In this document: positions 25,901 to 38,126 of the stretch, in pieces
Position numbering within the stretch: position 1 is the stretch's first letter
Layout: each line of letters begins with the position of its first letter
Assembly (NCBI GenBank): GCA_021399445.1
Contig: JAJTUQ010000005.1
Location: 3,596,001 to 3,660,000 of the forward strand
DNA: 64,000 bases
Source: Xylogone sp. PMI_703
Taxonomy: Eukaryota > Ascomycota > Leotiomycetes
Reading direction: 5' to 3'
The notes under the pieces: generated by a model
What the model was told of the DNA's origin: nothing
The model's database searches: none
The model's input: the letters and a program-made list of their open reading frames with translations, nothing else
Translations under genes and position numbers: made by a program

Positions 25901-28900
25901 TTGCGCAATGAAGTCAGAACTGTATCTTCGCTGCACCTCGTAGGAAGATCATGATGCTATACAGAGTAAATCGCAAGAGTATCCCCAATCTAGGTTTCGT
26001 AACTCTCTATTCAAAAATCATACTACAAAAAAGACATACTATTTCAGTCCCCCGAACTAACTCCCCTGTCGTGATAAGTAAGATGGGGGGTTATTGATAG
26101 GAATTGTGGGACTCCGGCGTAGGAAAATGTTCCCCCCGCGGAAACTTGTGCTCGGGCTCGGTTGGATGACAGCGGACCCCGACTCGGGCGTTGTAACCAA
26201 GACAGAAACCACCAAAGGGCGGCTTGTCCCTCGCTGCAAGTGATTGCCAGCCAATTACCACGTCCTCACCTCACCTAACTTGCTTTGGACCTTGACCCTT
26301 CATGCGCATGGCGCGCATCGGAGACAGTGCTCGAAGCAGGAAGCCACAGGCGAGGTTGTTATTGTTGCTATTGCCTCTTTGCGAGATATGACAAAGAAAT
26401 AGTCATCCCTAAACCTTCATTAGATTCTGCAGCAAAATCCCCAGCTCCAGCCCCGGGGAGCTCTGTCTTAGCCCGTGATTGATTTGGTCGAGTCGTGCAG
26501 TAGCATCGAAATAGCATCCACACTGTGAAGCCAATGATCTCGCTGGTCCTGCTCCTCTCCAGCTCAATCGGTGTGTGGGTGCATGCGAATACCTGGTTGA
26601 CACTGTGGAGAAGGGCTACTGTCTTGGGTTTGTGGTATTCAAGACGAAAGCAGAGAGGGGCAGGTTGTATTGCGTTTGCCAGGACCCTGCCGTGCCCTGA
26701 TCAACTCGCACAGGAAGGGTCCACACCTCGTTGTCCGACGGCGAAGTTGAAATTGGGCTGGACGCGATGGTAGGTAGGACCAGGGCAGAGCGGAACGGAA
26801 GCGTTGTGAATTTGTAGATCTGTGGTGGCTAATTGAGTAATAGTGAGATGTGGATGCGGCGCTGAGAGACGGGAGGGAGATTGAGCCCGAGCGTGCTTAT
26901 GTAAAGGAAATTGAGAGATAGGGGACTGATACTATCAAAAGTATCAAAAGAGAAGGTAAAGCAATACCCGAGATATGCTGAAGATATCTCGAAATCCATG
27001 CACATTCGAGTTTTTGAGTAATAAGAACAGCTAAAACCCCCACTCGAAAACGAAAACTCAAAATGTCCTACCTTTGCCACCACCAGGGGAGCTTGTGTCT
27101 TCAGGAATTACTTTGGTCGTACCTGTACTCAGGTACAACCCTCACCCAGCAGAGAGATCAACAAACACCCTCTCACACTCCGCACCTACCCGAGTCTGGA
27201 GAACCCGCGGGCGAAGCCAGAGAACGGCTCACAGGGGAACTCTTTGGACCCCTATGGAGGCAAAAGAGATACACAGAAACAGCAGGAAAAAGGAGAACAT
27301 AGGAGATATACGACGAAAACTCTTCACCAACCTTGGAGAGAATCAAAAGCCTCTTTTAGCCGCCCGAGTCTTGAGGGCTGCTGTCTTGGGAATGCCGTGG
27401 CTATTGATCTTCAACCAAGACCCATAAAAACTCTCAAACTATAACACAGCACCTCGCGCTGCCCCTCTCCATTTCATTCCCCGTACCCATCCGTCATATC
27501 CACATTGCAATCCCCATGGAGGAGAAGGAGAGACCAAAGATGCAGACATGGAGATGGAGTAGCGCAAACCAGAGTTGAAGACGTTGACTTGTTGAGCGCC
27601 AAAGGCACACCAAGTAGAGAAAAAAAAGGGGCTACCAAGGGACAGAGCGGGTCCAACCAAGGAGGCGAGGCCTTGCTAGCGGGCACGGAAGCGTAGGGAG
27701 CGGAAGCTGGACCCAGCTCGGGGCGCTAAGCCCAAACCCTCCACAGCGCAAGGACTCCATCCTATCCGCGGGCGCCAGCACCACCATGCGCACCCGGTGG
27801 CGAGAGCCCAAGCTTCCCAGCCGCACAAACCAACTGATACCACCGTAAAAAATTTTTACAGCGATGCAAATAAGACACCAAACAAGACGAGAAACTGGGT
27901 CCAACAAACCACACAGACGTGGTGGTTTGGGGTTTTCAATAATTCCAACGTAAGAATAAAAATAGGAATTGGGAATACGAACAGCGAAAAAAAAAAACTC
28001 TCCGGTGCAGGACAGCACAGTACAGTACAGAGTAGCACTGTAGAAATGTAGAATGACCCACCTGGACAAGAATAGCATACAATACCATACCGTAGCATAC
28101 GGAGTATTCTGCTGATAAGCCAAGAAGCTGGCTGATACTCACTTCCGAAAGAGAGAGGTACCGGTACGGCTCTGTGCAAGGCTCTGTGCACAAAACCCAT
28201 CAAGAGAGAACAATTCTTCTCCCTATGCCTTCGGGCGGGCCCTCTGCCTGGTATTTATACTTGTACCTCCAGGTACCTTATCAGCATTCGCCGGCGACTT
28301 CTACGCGTCAGGAGATGTGCGGTTACATCCGGCAACCGCTCATCACCGACCATACACGTATCGGAGGATTTATGTACCTCGTCCACAACAGATTATCCCG
28401 TCGTTCTTTTTTTCGCCACAGCCGCCCGCCGTCATTTGTCATGTCCATCACCACATCGTATTATCCACTCTGCTACTCTGCTACGCTGCCACTATCATCA
28501 CCATCCACCACAATGGTAGGGCACGGGATAGAATGGTAGGCCGCCCATGACTCCAATGCCCTCAATACGCCCTACGGCTTACAATAGGCCATCAAGGTCC
28601 CTTCGTAAAACATAATGTGTATCTCTCTGGTGGGTGATGGGTGATGCGCGGCGTGCGATTGCGCAAGTGGATGTGATGGTCCTTAATCAGTGGTGGTGTT
28701 GTGGCGCTGGACGCAACAGACGTTGGGAAGGAGGCGCCTTATCGCGATCCTGTGCTTCATGTGTGTGCTTCATGTATGTAAGAGGCTCATGAGGTGCAGC
28801 AGTCCCGGTGCTGGGCTTGCGTACTCTTGCGCTGCTTGCGTGCTCAATCGAAGCAATGAGACCCCTTTCTCTGAGCTTCTTGATCTTCCATCGTCGTCTC

Positions 28901-31460
28901 ATCTCTTCTGATCAGTCATCATAGGTTCCATTTGATCATACAGCATCGCCCATGCAGTGCGTTTGATCATGATGAAAAGATGCGCCATCTACAACTTCAC
29001 ACCACTGCATCCATCTTGTCCCTGCCTTTGCCACGCTCTTGTCTATGCAATTTGCCTTTGCCTTGCCTTACTTTTTGCCATTCCAGAACAGAGAAGGTTG
29101 AAAGAAAAAAACCGTTGGGATTGTTCGGGTATCTGCTCTCATCAAATCCCGTACCTTGGGAATTGTAGATTTAATCTATCCTGTGGCAAAAGAGTAATCA
29201 CGCTTGACTCAGCACCAACCCACTACCGCTATCACAGTCACCACAACGCCCGGCTCATGCGCGGGATTCAATCAATTGACTATTTCGGATGCCGGGTTTG
29301 GGTGATTTGATTGCTCATGCTGGTTGGTTGGTAATAGCAAGTAGTTTCTTTAATGAAACCCGCACAATGGCGATGCTCTGCAGTCATGTACTTCCGAAGA
29401 AGACAGCGGCATGTGTTGCATCGTACAGTACGCATAGTGCAAGACATTCGGTGCCGGAACGGTAGTTGTCTTGGTACCGGACCGTTATAGTACATTGTGC
29501 TTGGGAGATTTCCGAATAGTTGCACTTGTGTTAAATATCTCGTCCGATAAATCGAACCATTATCGAGATAATCGAGGTAGTCGAGATTGTCGAGGCTAAA
29601 TGTCATGACTATATCGTTTGAGATTCCTCATCTTTTGGCCCTTTTCCCTCCACTCTTGCCAAAATTTCCGCATTTGTTCTCGGCAGCTGCGATTAGATAG
29701 TTTAAAAGCAATAGGAGATAAGATTACCTTTGATCAAAGTATCGGCAATGCCGTCATTTCATACAGAAGTAACTAACGCCGGAAGTACATATACTGTACT
29801 AAAGTTAGTAATCTGGGCTAATCCGTAGTTAATTCCACTTGGGGCGTTTAGACTGAAAAGGAGAGGCCTCTGCCCAGTCAAGACTCTCAATCCATGCTGA
29901 CTGTCTCCCGGGGCTTGCTTACTGTGTGTGCCTCTGTACCCATATAAACCCACACGGCTGGATTCTCTCAGCCTATGGACAGCATTGGCGCTTCGGATAC
30001 GTGCAGTGAAATGGGCAGTAGAGAGCAGAACTTCACCTGACAAGCAAGCATTGCAGTCATATAAACTCTCCGATCCTGTGGCATTCTCGTCACTGTACTA
30101 TGGACTACTACTGCAGCTGGGCTTCATCCATATCCTGAAGAGGAAAAACAACGGTACAGTCTAATGCAGATAGATGTCTCTCAGCACGTGCAGCAGCGAG
30201 GAGTGTAGTTGAGAATGTTTCGGGGCTAGGCCTAGACGGACCCCACGCAGGCGCATAAGTACGGTCTCGTAACGAGAAGGCGGTTGCATCGTCTCAGGAC
30301 TAGACGAAAACCGCTGGAAATAGTGCAACGGGTACCACTGGTGAATTCCAGATTGGAAAACTCTTGGAACGAGAAAAAGAAACTGAGTGAAGGGAAAGTC
30401 GTCTCAGCGAACAGTCGATTCACCATTCCAAGATCATGGCCATTCCGTACGATTCTGTCGCAGTAACTGGTCCTCTGACCAGAATTGATGCTGCTTTGGT
30501 CCCTTCATTCTCTTCACCGCCAGACTGACGACCTTGCAATTCCTTATCAGAAGGCTGTGGTATCCTGGCGGGCGATCAACCAACCCCCGCGCACCATTCA
30601 GCGAGGGACAACATTTGTTGACATGTTGGCACGGTTGGCAAGGCACGCTTGCAGGGCACAGACGGTTTCCGTGCATGAGACTGCCGTAGCGTTACATCAA
30701 GCTACTCCTTCGGATTTCGTGAGCCGCGAATAGGGGCGGTGCCTTGATAGGCGTGCGTTCCAGCTGGTCGGAGAGGATCCTCCGGTAGCACTAAGCAATC
30801 CAGAAAGGCGTGCGCGCCGTTTGGGTGCTCTCACTAACATTACCTAAGTACACAAGAGTCAACTCCGACGACATTGAGGATATACGGAGTCCGAGGCGAG
30901 GAGCGGAAAGTTCGTGATGGAAAATCGTAAGATGGCGGGAGAGCAGGAGCGTTGGGGAAAGCATGATCCAGCAAGGTGTTTGGTTGACCCAGCTGAAAAG
31001 ATGGATATCCCAGGGCAGTCAAGGAGCCAGCCTGGTCTTTCGGTACTACCGTGCCCCCTTCGAAAAGCCTCAAGAAGTCCCTGTGTAATAAAACTCGAAT
31101 GCAAGGTCGTCCAGCGATCCTGTCTGGTTGAGGAAAAGGAGAAATAGATGCTGAAGCCCTTTCCCCGCATTCTTGGTGCGCCGGCCGTCCCAAAGGCCTG
31201 CACTCCACGAATGCCCAGGTGCCCTCATGCAGTCAACCTCAAGCTGTCAGTCACGTCCTTGCAGCTCGGATGGAGGCTGTGATTGGAACGCAGCGAGCGC
31301 AGAAAAGCGCCTCTAGGCCCCTTTGGATCTGTGTAAGCAGTCATCACAGTTTTTAAACTAATCTTACTAACCTCCTTCTGTGCGGTTGATTCCATCAAAT
31401 TTCAGATATACGGGCTGTGCACCTGTGCGCAAGTTATTCCCAGTGATTGCCGTACGGTAT

Positions 31461-31484
31461 TACAGTACAGTACAGTACAGTACC
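31461..31484. repeat. (TACAG)4 tract of the dispersed GTACAGTAC word
   Basis: Four tandem TACAG units followed by TACC, making overlapping copies of GTACAGTAC. Preceded by TACGGTAT and followed by TACCGTAG, variants of the same word. Confidence 0.85.
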
Positions 31485-34400
31485 GTAGCGTACTTGCACT
31501 CTGTCAGTGCTCAAATGAAACGTGGGGAAAGGAAAAAGGAAGGAAAAGAGTCTAGCCCAGTGCGCAGACAGGCAATGGTGGCAGTGAAGAAAGAAACAGA
31601 GTAATGATGATGTAGTTGAAAAAAGCAATGTTATGAACAGAGGGCATTTGCGACCAATGTAAGCAAAGCAAAGCCAAACCGTTCGCGCACAGGTCTCCAA
31701 GTACGACAGTACCGGGTTCTAGGGTCTGTGTTTCTTTTGGCGAGCGTAAGATACACAGTGACCGTGCTTTGAAAAAAAAATAATAATAAGATTGAGATGA
31801 CGAAATTGGAGTGTGCGATTGAGAAACCTGCACAGCAACGACAGGAACAAAGAGGCTCTCGAGATTCGAGATGTGAGATTTGAGATTCGAGATCTGAAAC
31901 TGGTCTCGTTCTGGCAGCCGCAGCGGCGATAGGAGTTTGCGGCAGGCACGGCGGGAGATGCGATGGAGCACCTTCTCCGCCCGGCAGTGCCCGGATGGGT
32001 CCAAGAATGGGGAAATTAATTATTCGAGCCTCAAATATTATCAATGACGTCTTTTCTCCGTTTGGATCAGAAGTGAAGTTAAAATAGTTGTCCTTATGAC
32101 CATCCTTCTAGCTCTAACATTATGCAGCGCCGGTAATGCCCCGTATTTACTCTATTCGCCATTTGCATGAGAGCGCTGCTGAGTACTCCAGTCAGTGGAC
32201 GTTGACAGGAAGGGCTGCTCTCCGGGTCTCGAGCCCTAAGATTTCAAGAGGAAGGGACTAGGGTTTCAGAAAAGATAATCTATTCCTGCCTTGGTTTTCC
32301 TGGCTTGCTTATGTGCTTAAAAGCTTGCTTAAAAAGTGGGCACCACCAATGGGAAGCGTCCATGGCCGCTATTGGTCGGAATGCGAACCAGCCATATCCC
32401 GCGCAACTTCTAGACCTTTTATCGAGAACGCATTGTGTCGCAGCCGCCTCTCATTGGTAGGCTGGTGCGGCTGCTAGGCGATTTTGTGCCTTAGGCGAGA
32501 GAAGCCGCTCGCTCGCTGCGATAGGCGCATTCCCAGCGTGCTGGTGAGGCTGGCCCATCCCAAAACGGAGGGGGGTACGGAAGTACATGATGACCTGGTA
32601 GAGGTACATCGCGTGGTTTTGATTACGATGACGCAGGTGGTGGTCCATGTGTACAGGAACACCTGGCGATGTTTCCTTCGGATGACGACATCAGAGTGTT
32701 CGGAACGATGCGAATTGTTGAGGAGCTTAGGTAAGGAGGGGAGAGCGACGATATGAGCGAAAAGGGAAGAAAGGAAGCAAAAGAAGAACATTCACGTAGT
32801 AAATGCAAGCGCTCGCGTTTGTGCCGTGCATCGTTGTCTTGGATGGGAAATGTCGCAGAGAGGTACGGTACAGTACACCGATGATCGGACATCCGTTTTT
32901 TGATAAAGAGCATCGAGATACGGGGTGTTTTTATCAGATAAGGTGGCCATTGGCATTTGCCAGCCAGTTTTTTGTGGACCAGTCGTGGGCGGCAGGTTCA
33001 GCTTGCCATTAACGGAAAGCGCGGGTGGCCAGAAATAATACGTAAGCCCACCCAGAGAGGTCCTGAAACGATAACGAGATCTCCTACGCCTGGGCATTGC
33101 CATTACTATCCTCATGTTTGAATACCCACTTCGGGATTGCCTGGAGGCTCGTTGTTTTGCAGTGATGGGCGTCGTGAACAGCCGCGGAGGGTGGTTTTAC
33201 CCGTCCTTGCCTTGGAGAGAGTGTGAGGTGCCCACCCACGCAGGCCAAACGGGGTTTGCTCCATGGCGCCATATACTTGGGACGTCGCTATTGCTTCGCT
33301 AGCGAGGCTGCCGCTTTCGTCCAGTATTGTGGTACGGTAGAAAAGTAGCAAGAGGAGGTCTGGACGCACCAGTGCGGCAGCCCGCTTAGCAAGAAAAGCC
33401 AACGGGCCAGGGGTATGGAAAAGTAGCCAGCCTTTCTCCTCGGGGCTGGCCCTCGCTACCCCGGCAAGGCTATCTCTTGGCACACTGCCGTGGCGCGAGC
33501 TAATGAAAGCCATGCAACGCCAGGCCAAGGCTGGTCAAACGGCCTGGCAAAGAGAGGGCATTTCGAGTTGTTGATGCTAGTTTGAGACTCTGTTGATATT
33601 ACAGTACAGTACGGTACGATGCCGCACCACAGCCTTGCTGGACACCATGGGTCATGCGAGCGTGTGCCGCGCGCATCCAGAAGCCTTCACCTGACAGAAG
33701 CCCTTCACTATGCCTTTCAAGGTGATTTGATTACTGAGGGACGGCGGGAGCTGCTTTGCAGGGAGAGGGCATGAGGGCGTCTGGGACCAATGCTGCGGAG
33801 GCAGGGTGAGCGGCCACTGCGTGCTTGGTACACCTTCCACAGGGAGACAGTTGCAGAGTTGCAGAGTCGCAGAGTCGCAAAATTGTCGCACGGCGGACGC
33901 CGCTGGCTGCAAGAGCGCCGTTTGTCGAAATGCCTCTACCTCTACACAGTAAGCAGCTTTGAGTGGATGAGGCACTGGTGCTTCGTGCTGCGTGATATCG
34001 GGCACTTGTACGTGTGGAGAGCAGGACACTCGCATATCATGGGGTTGCTAGCTGTCCTCTGCTGTCCTATCGGCCATTCTACCAAGAAGCACCCCGCAAT
34101 TGAGGTCGCGAGATGAAGCTATTCGCAACCTGTGCCTTGGACGCCGTTACACAGGGGCCTGTCTCAACCAGCTGATCGCTAAGCGGGCTGTACGAATGTA
34201 TTGGAAAAGCCATCACCACCCAGGGAGGGACATGTCTGAGATGCTGGACACGATGGTTGAGAATGGCATGCTTTGGCGAGGGGGCATTGATTGGATCTGG
34301 CACCGTGCCAGACGCTACTGTGTGCTCTGGAAGGAAGGGCAGCTCCAGGAGGCAGTTCACCACCTGCCTGGTTGTGCGAGAAGTGACAGCGAGAGGCCAA

Positions 34401-36823
34401 CCAAGATTGTGGCTCGCCCGTAGGTTGGCAGCTTGGTCCTTGGCTTCCGAGACTGCCGATGCCGTAGTGCAAGAGCTTCGTCGCAACCCATGAGGGCTGA
34501 CTCGTCGATCAGATGTTCCAGCCAGACTGGATGCAATTTCAGGTCGTATGAGCTGTTTTGTGATTGATCCTCTTCCAAAAGCTAGGGCACGGGGTTGCTG
34601 GATGTTTTGAGACGTCGGTCAGGAGGAGGGGTAACAGGTACCACCAGTTTTGCACCCCGTTACCAAGGCTGTGCTGCAGTATGGGATGTATACAGAGGTA
34701 CAAAGTTACACTGCGGAACTGACGGCTACCGATCTCGATGGGGGAGAGCTGCACAACCAGATCAACAGTCGTGAACCAGACAGATCGATTGAGCTACTTC
34801 CAGGTGTCTGTTGAGATGAGTACCACTCGAATTACCTGGTTGCTGCTACAGTGGTAGGATGGGTGGTGGTGGTGTCGGTTCCGGGACCTTGCTGAAGCTG
34901 CCCTCTGGTATCGAAAAGCTGTATCAATACAGTATTCTCGCCTTCAACCAGGCTCTCAACTGAAACGCGCCCGTTATTTCCACCACCGAGCCACCCTTGC
35001 TGAGCACCATGGGTAAAAGTTCGAAATTGCATCATATGGTGCAAAAGTAAAAAAGTAAAGCATCGCATTCTCCACAGGCTGATTAGTGGTATCATTCATG
35101 CAATACGTCCATCTCAATATCAGCTTATCCCTTTGCAGTGTCTTTGTTGATGGCGTATGTGACTACTGTGTACAGGACCGTATTCACTGCTACCCACTTC
35201 CAAGGCCTTGGTCGGCGGCGGGTAGGGTACGAGGGTACAAAGGTACGAGGATACGGAGGAGTCTCCTAGGTTTGGAGGAAGCTGGCTGAACCCTGAGCTC
35301 GCCGTCTCTCAACATCAACACAAGCTGTCGGCCATTTTTCTCAGGATCTTCAGGGTAAGGCTGGGGATGCGGAGGTGTGGAGGGACCCTTCATTTACAAT
35401 TGCATCTCTTGGGCAGCGGTGCAGAGCAGTGCAGAGCACTCAAGAAGTACAAAATCCAAGGCACTGCGCGGTGGTGGAGCGTAGACGACGAGATGCAGTA
35501 CAAGTATATCTGATGTATCGCGGTCTCTGGCTGCCAGCAAGCGTCGCGGTACCTGGCAATCCACCTCCCACGCTTACGCTTTGGGAGGATTCCCGCGGCG
35601 ACCCACCAGCAGGCCGCGTCTAAGTCGGGGCCCATGGCCAGGGCGAAGTGATGCAGATCCAAGGAGCTCGAACGCCATATATTTTTTTTATCGGTGGGGC
35701 CTGGCGACGTAGCGCCCTTTCCTGGCCAGTTTGGTTCCTGTTCCCGGTTCTGGTGCCTCGCCGGCCACCGCGCCAGACGACCACTTGTTCCAGTCCGCGG
35801 CCAAGGTGCGAATTGCCATCTCAAAGGAGCCTCTTGCACGACCCACCCCGCTGGACGCAGAGCAGCCCAGCGTGTGCTGAGGATTTGATTGTGACTGTGT
35901 TGATGGGGGATTGCAGACGTTGGGTAGTAGGCAGTGGATATACGGTAGCTATGCTTGCTGTGCTGTGCTGGTGCTCTGCTGTGACAATGGACAGCTGGTG
36001 CCGTGGTGCTGTGGTGCTGTTGCCGCTCCTCCCCCTATCATGCCGTTCGTTGCTGTTCGCTGTGTTGCTCGCTGTGCTGCTAGATAGGCTGAGTGGTTGG
36101 CGGTTGTTGCCCGTCTCAGCGCATAGGAGCCCATCAAGCCCATATCGCAGCTTGCCCTTCAGCGATTCGATGGTGCTGCCTCGCCCTCCGCCCTCCGTGG
36201 CCCAATCACATCGACGAGCAAAGCAGGAGTCAGACGTAATCCACACATGGCGGCGTTTTGCCTCCTCGAGGTTTTCTGCTAAGGTGATGAGGTGAGCGTC
36301 GTGAGCAGTGTGCTCAGTAATAACCGCGCAAAATACGTCGTAAAGGCGGATGGAAATGGAATCCTATGAGGTCAAATTGGGCGCTTCTGCAAAACCGACA
36401 TTTCCTGCGATGAGCCATTATTCTCCTGGATGGCCGATAGCCTCGATGACTACACTGCTGTTCTGACTGTACAGTACTGTGCTTGTAATCCCGTGAAGTT
36501 ACTGATGGTGCCAGAATCGAGTCCGGCTTGGTCGGAACCTAGCACTTCTCTCTCTGCTCCGTACTGTGCGGTATTCTGCTTAGCCGTGCTGTACTCTGCT
36601 GTATTGTTATGTCATGTCTGATTATGGTAACTTTTGCAACATGCAGTAGTCCTCTGTAGAAACTGCTCAGCTGGACTCGCCGTGCACCATCTGGCTCGGT
36701 CGTTGAGGTCTAGCATTCGCAGAGAGTCGAGAGCTTTCTCTTCGAGACACCTTGACTTTGGGAATTCGCAACGCTGCTGTATCCGCCAGATGATCTGATG
36801 CGGTCGCGCCGTAGCACACACGC

Positions 36824-36839
36824 CTCTCTCTCTCTCTCT
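36824..36839. repeat. CT dinucleotide tract
   Basis: About eight CT units, upstream of a second CT tract at 37581. Both lie on the same strand and upstream of the PP1 regulatory subunit gene. Confidence 0.85.
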
Positions 36840-37300
36840 TCGCACTGGCAATGAAATCTCTCCCTCGTAGGTGCATTGCATTAGCCCTGACAGCCAACCA
36901 AGTTTCGCGCTGGAGGCCTTGGATGCGAAAGGTTCGCGCGGCGGTGGGCTGGGGCGGAGACGGTTGCTGGGAAGTGACCTGGGAGGAGGAGCTGGGCAGA
37001 GAGCAAGTCGAAGCATGTCGAGGTCTGGGCCCTAGCCCGCAAAGACCGCAACGCACCCAGCGACGAAGGCGAGAAGAGCGACGAGGGGGGTGCTGGGGCA
37101 TCGAGGGCTACGTTAGTCACTTGCCCCCCTGGCAGCGTCCTAGCGCACCCTCTGGCGTACCCCCCCCGGGCGCGCATCCCAGCAGCTTCTTTTTTTGCCC
37201 CGTCCCACCAAACCTGCTGGGAAACTTGGCCCACCTACTGGCCCTGCACGGCACCGCCATCCTACCTTAATTCTCCTACTACTATTCAACCCGTCTGCCG

Positions 37301-38126
37301 CCGCCTTCCTCAATCTCCTCCTCTTGTCCTTCCCATACATCTCTAGGCCATTGCCAGCCTTTATCATCTCGACGCTCCCACTCGTGGTATCCAGATTCGT
37401 CAATTCACTCGTCGACGCTGGCCGGATCCTACTTCGCGGATTCGCTGCTCGCTTTGAATCAACAACTCACCACCGCTGACGAGACGTCATTCACTTGAAG
37501 GACCCGTCAACCCCGGAGACAGTAAGGAACAGGTAGAAAAGTCACACCATCTGGCTTTGTCCTGGCACCACGCTTCTCCGCTCTCTCTCTCTCTCTCTCT
37601 TCCCCAGCTGCCCTGCCCTATATACTCGGTGCCTCTGGGCCTCTGGACCTGCACCACCGCTGTTTTCATTTCTGCGTGCAACTTTCGGATCTCGACGATT
37701 CGGGTCTCAAAAGTCGTGCTTGCCTCTTGGAGAAGAACCTAACCTGCGTGCTTGCTGGAATACGCCGCGTGGATCACTTTCTTCCTCATCTGAGCTATCA
37801 CTTTTAACTTGCCTCTGAGGAATATCGCTTATTAATACCTGTAAGTATGTTGTCGATATCTGCAGATTGATATGCACAGTCTCCTCGCATCTGCGTTGAA
37901 AATCTCTGAAGCTGCACCTCCCGTGTCGTCATTCTCTTCGAAGCTCTTCGGCTGACTCGGACCCATTCCAGTTGTATATCAGGCCTCCACGACCGTCTTC
38001 CATGATAAATAGATCCTGAAGCAAGCTTATCGACAGACTACTTCGTCGAGTAGCTTAAATATTTCACCTACACACTTGAAACCCTAACTCTCCCAGAAAG
38101 AACCGCCCCGTGCACAGATAGTACGG
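37301..38126 (+). promoter_or_regulatory. Promoter and 5' leader of the PP1 glycogen-targeting subunit gene
   Basis: Pyrimidine-rich sequence with a (CT)10 tract at 37581-37600 leads into the coding start at 38127. CT blocks of this kind are common just upstream of transcription starts in ascomycetes. A good splice donor, GTAAGTATG at 37841, with AG acceptors downstream suggests an intron in the 5' leader; the exact acceptor cannot be chosen. The transcription start was not determined. Confidence 0.45.
37581..37600. repeat. (CT)10 microsatellite
   Basis: Ten exact CT units on the sense strand of the downstream gene, in its presumed promoter or leader. Confidence 0.9.

Larger units (their letters stand above)
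20251..37300. other. Large gene-poor region with simple repeats
   Basis: About 17 kb in which no open frame on either strand shows a recognisable domain, conserved motif or plausible multi-exon structure. The longest frames (for example 35648-36295 plus, 20581-21162 minus, 33112-33528 minus) have compositions expected from G+C-rich or pyrimidine-rich noncoding DNA. Simple repeats include (TGGCA)4 at 20601, (GGT)6 near 21814, (CAG)5 at 22908, CATCCA repeats near 23920-23940, (TACAG)4 at 31461 and (CT)8 at 36824. Most window copies of GTACAGTAC/GTACTGTAC fall here. It may contain long noncoding transcripts, fast-evolving small genes or decayed transposons, none of which can be shown by eye. Confidence 0.5.

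Noticed and set aside
35648..36295. 215-codon plus-strand open frame
   Set aside because: Arg/Ser/Leu/Pro-rich product typical of G+C-rich noncoding DNA; overlapping frames of similar length exist on the other strand and no motif is visible.
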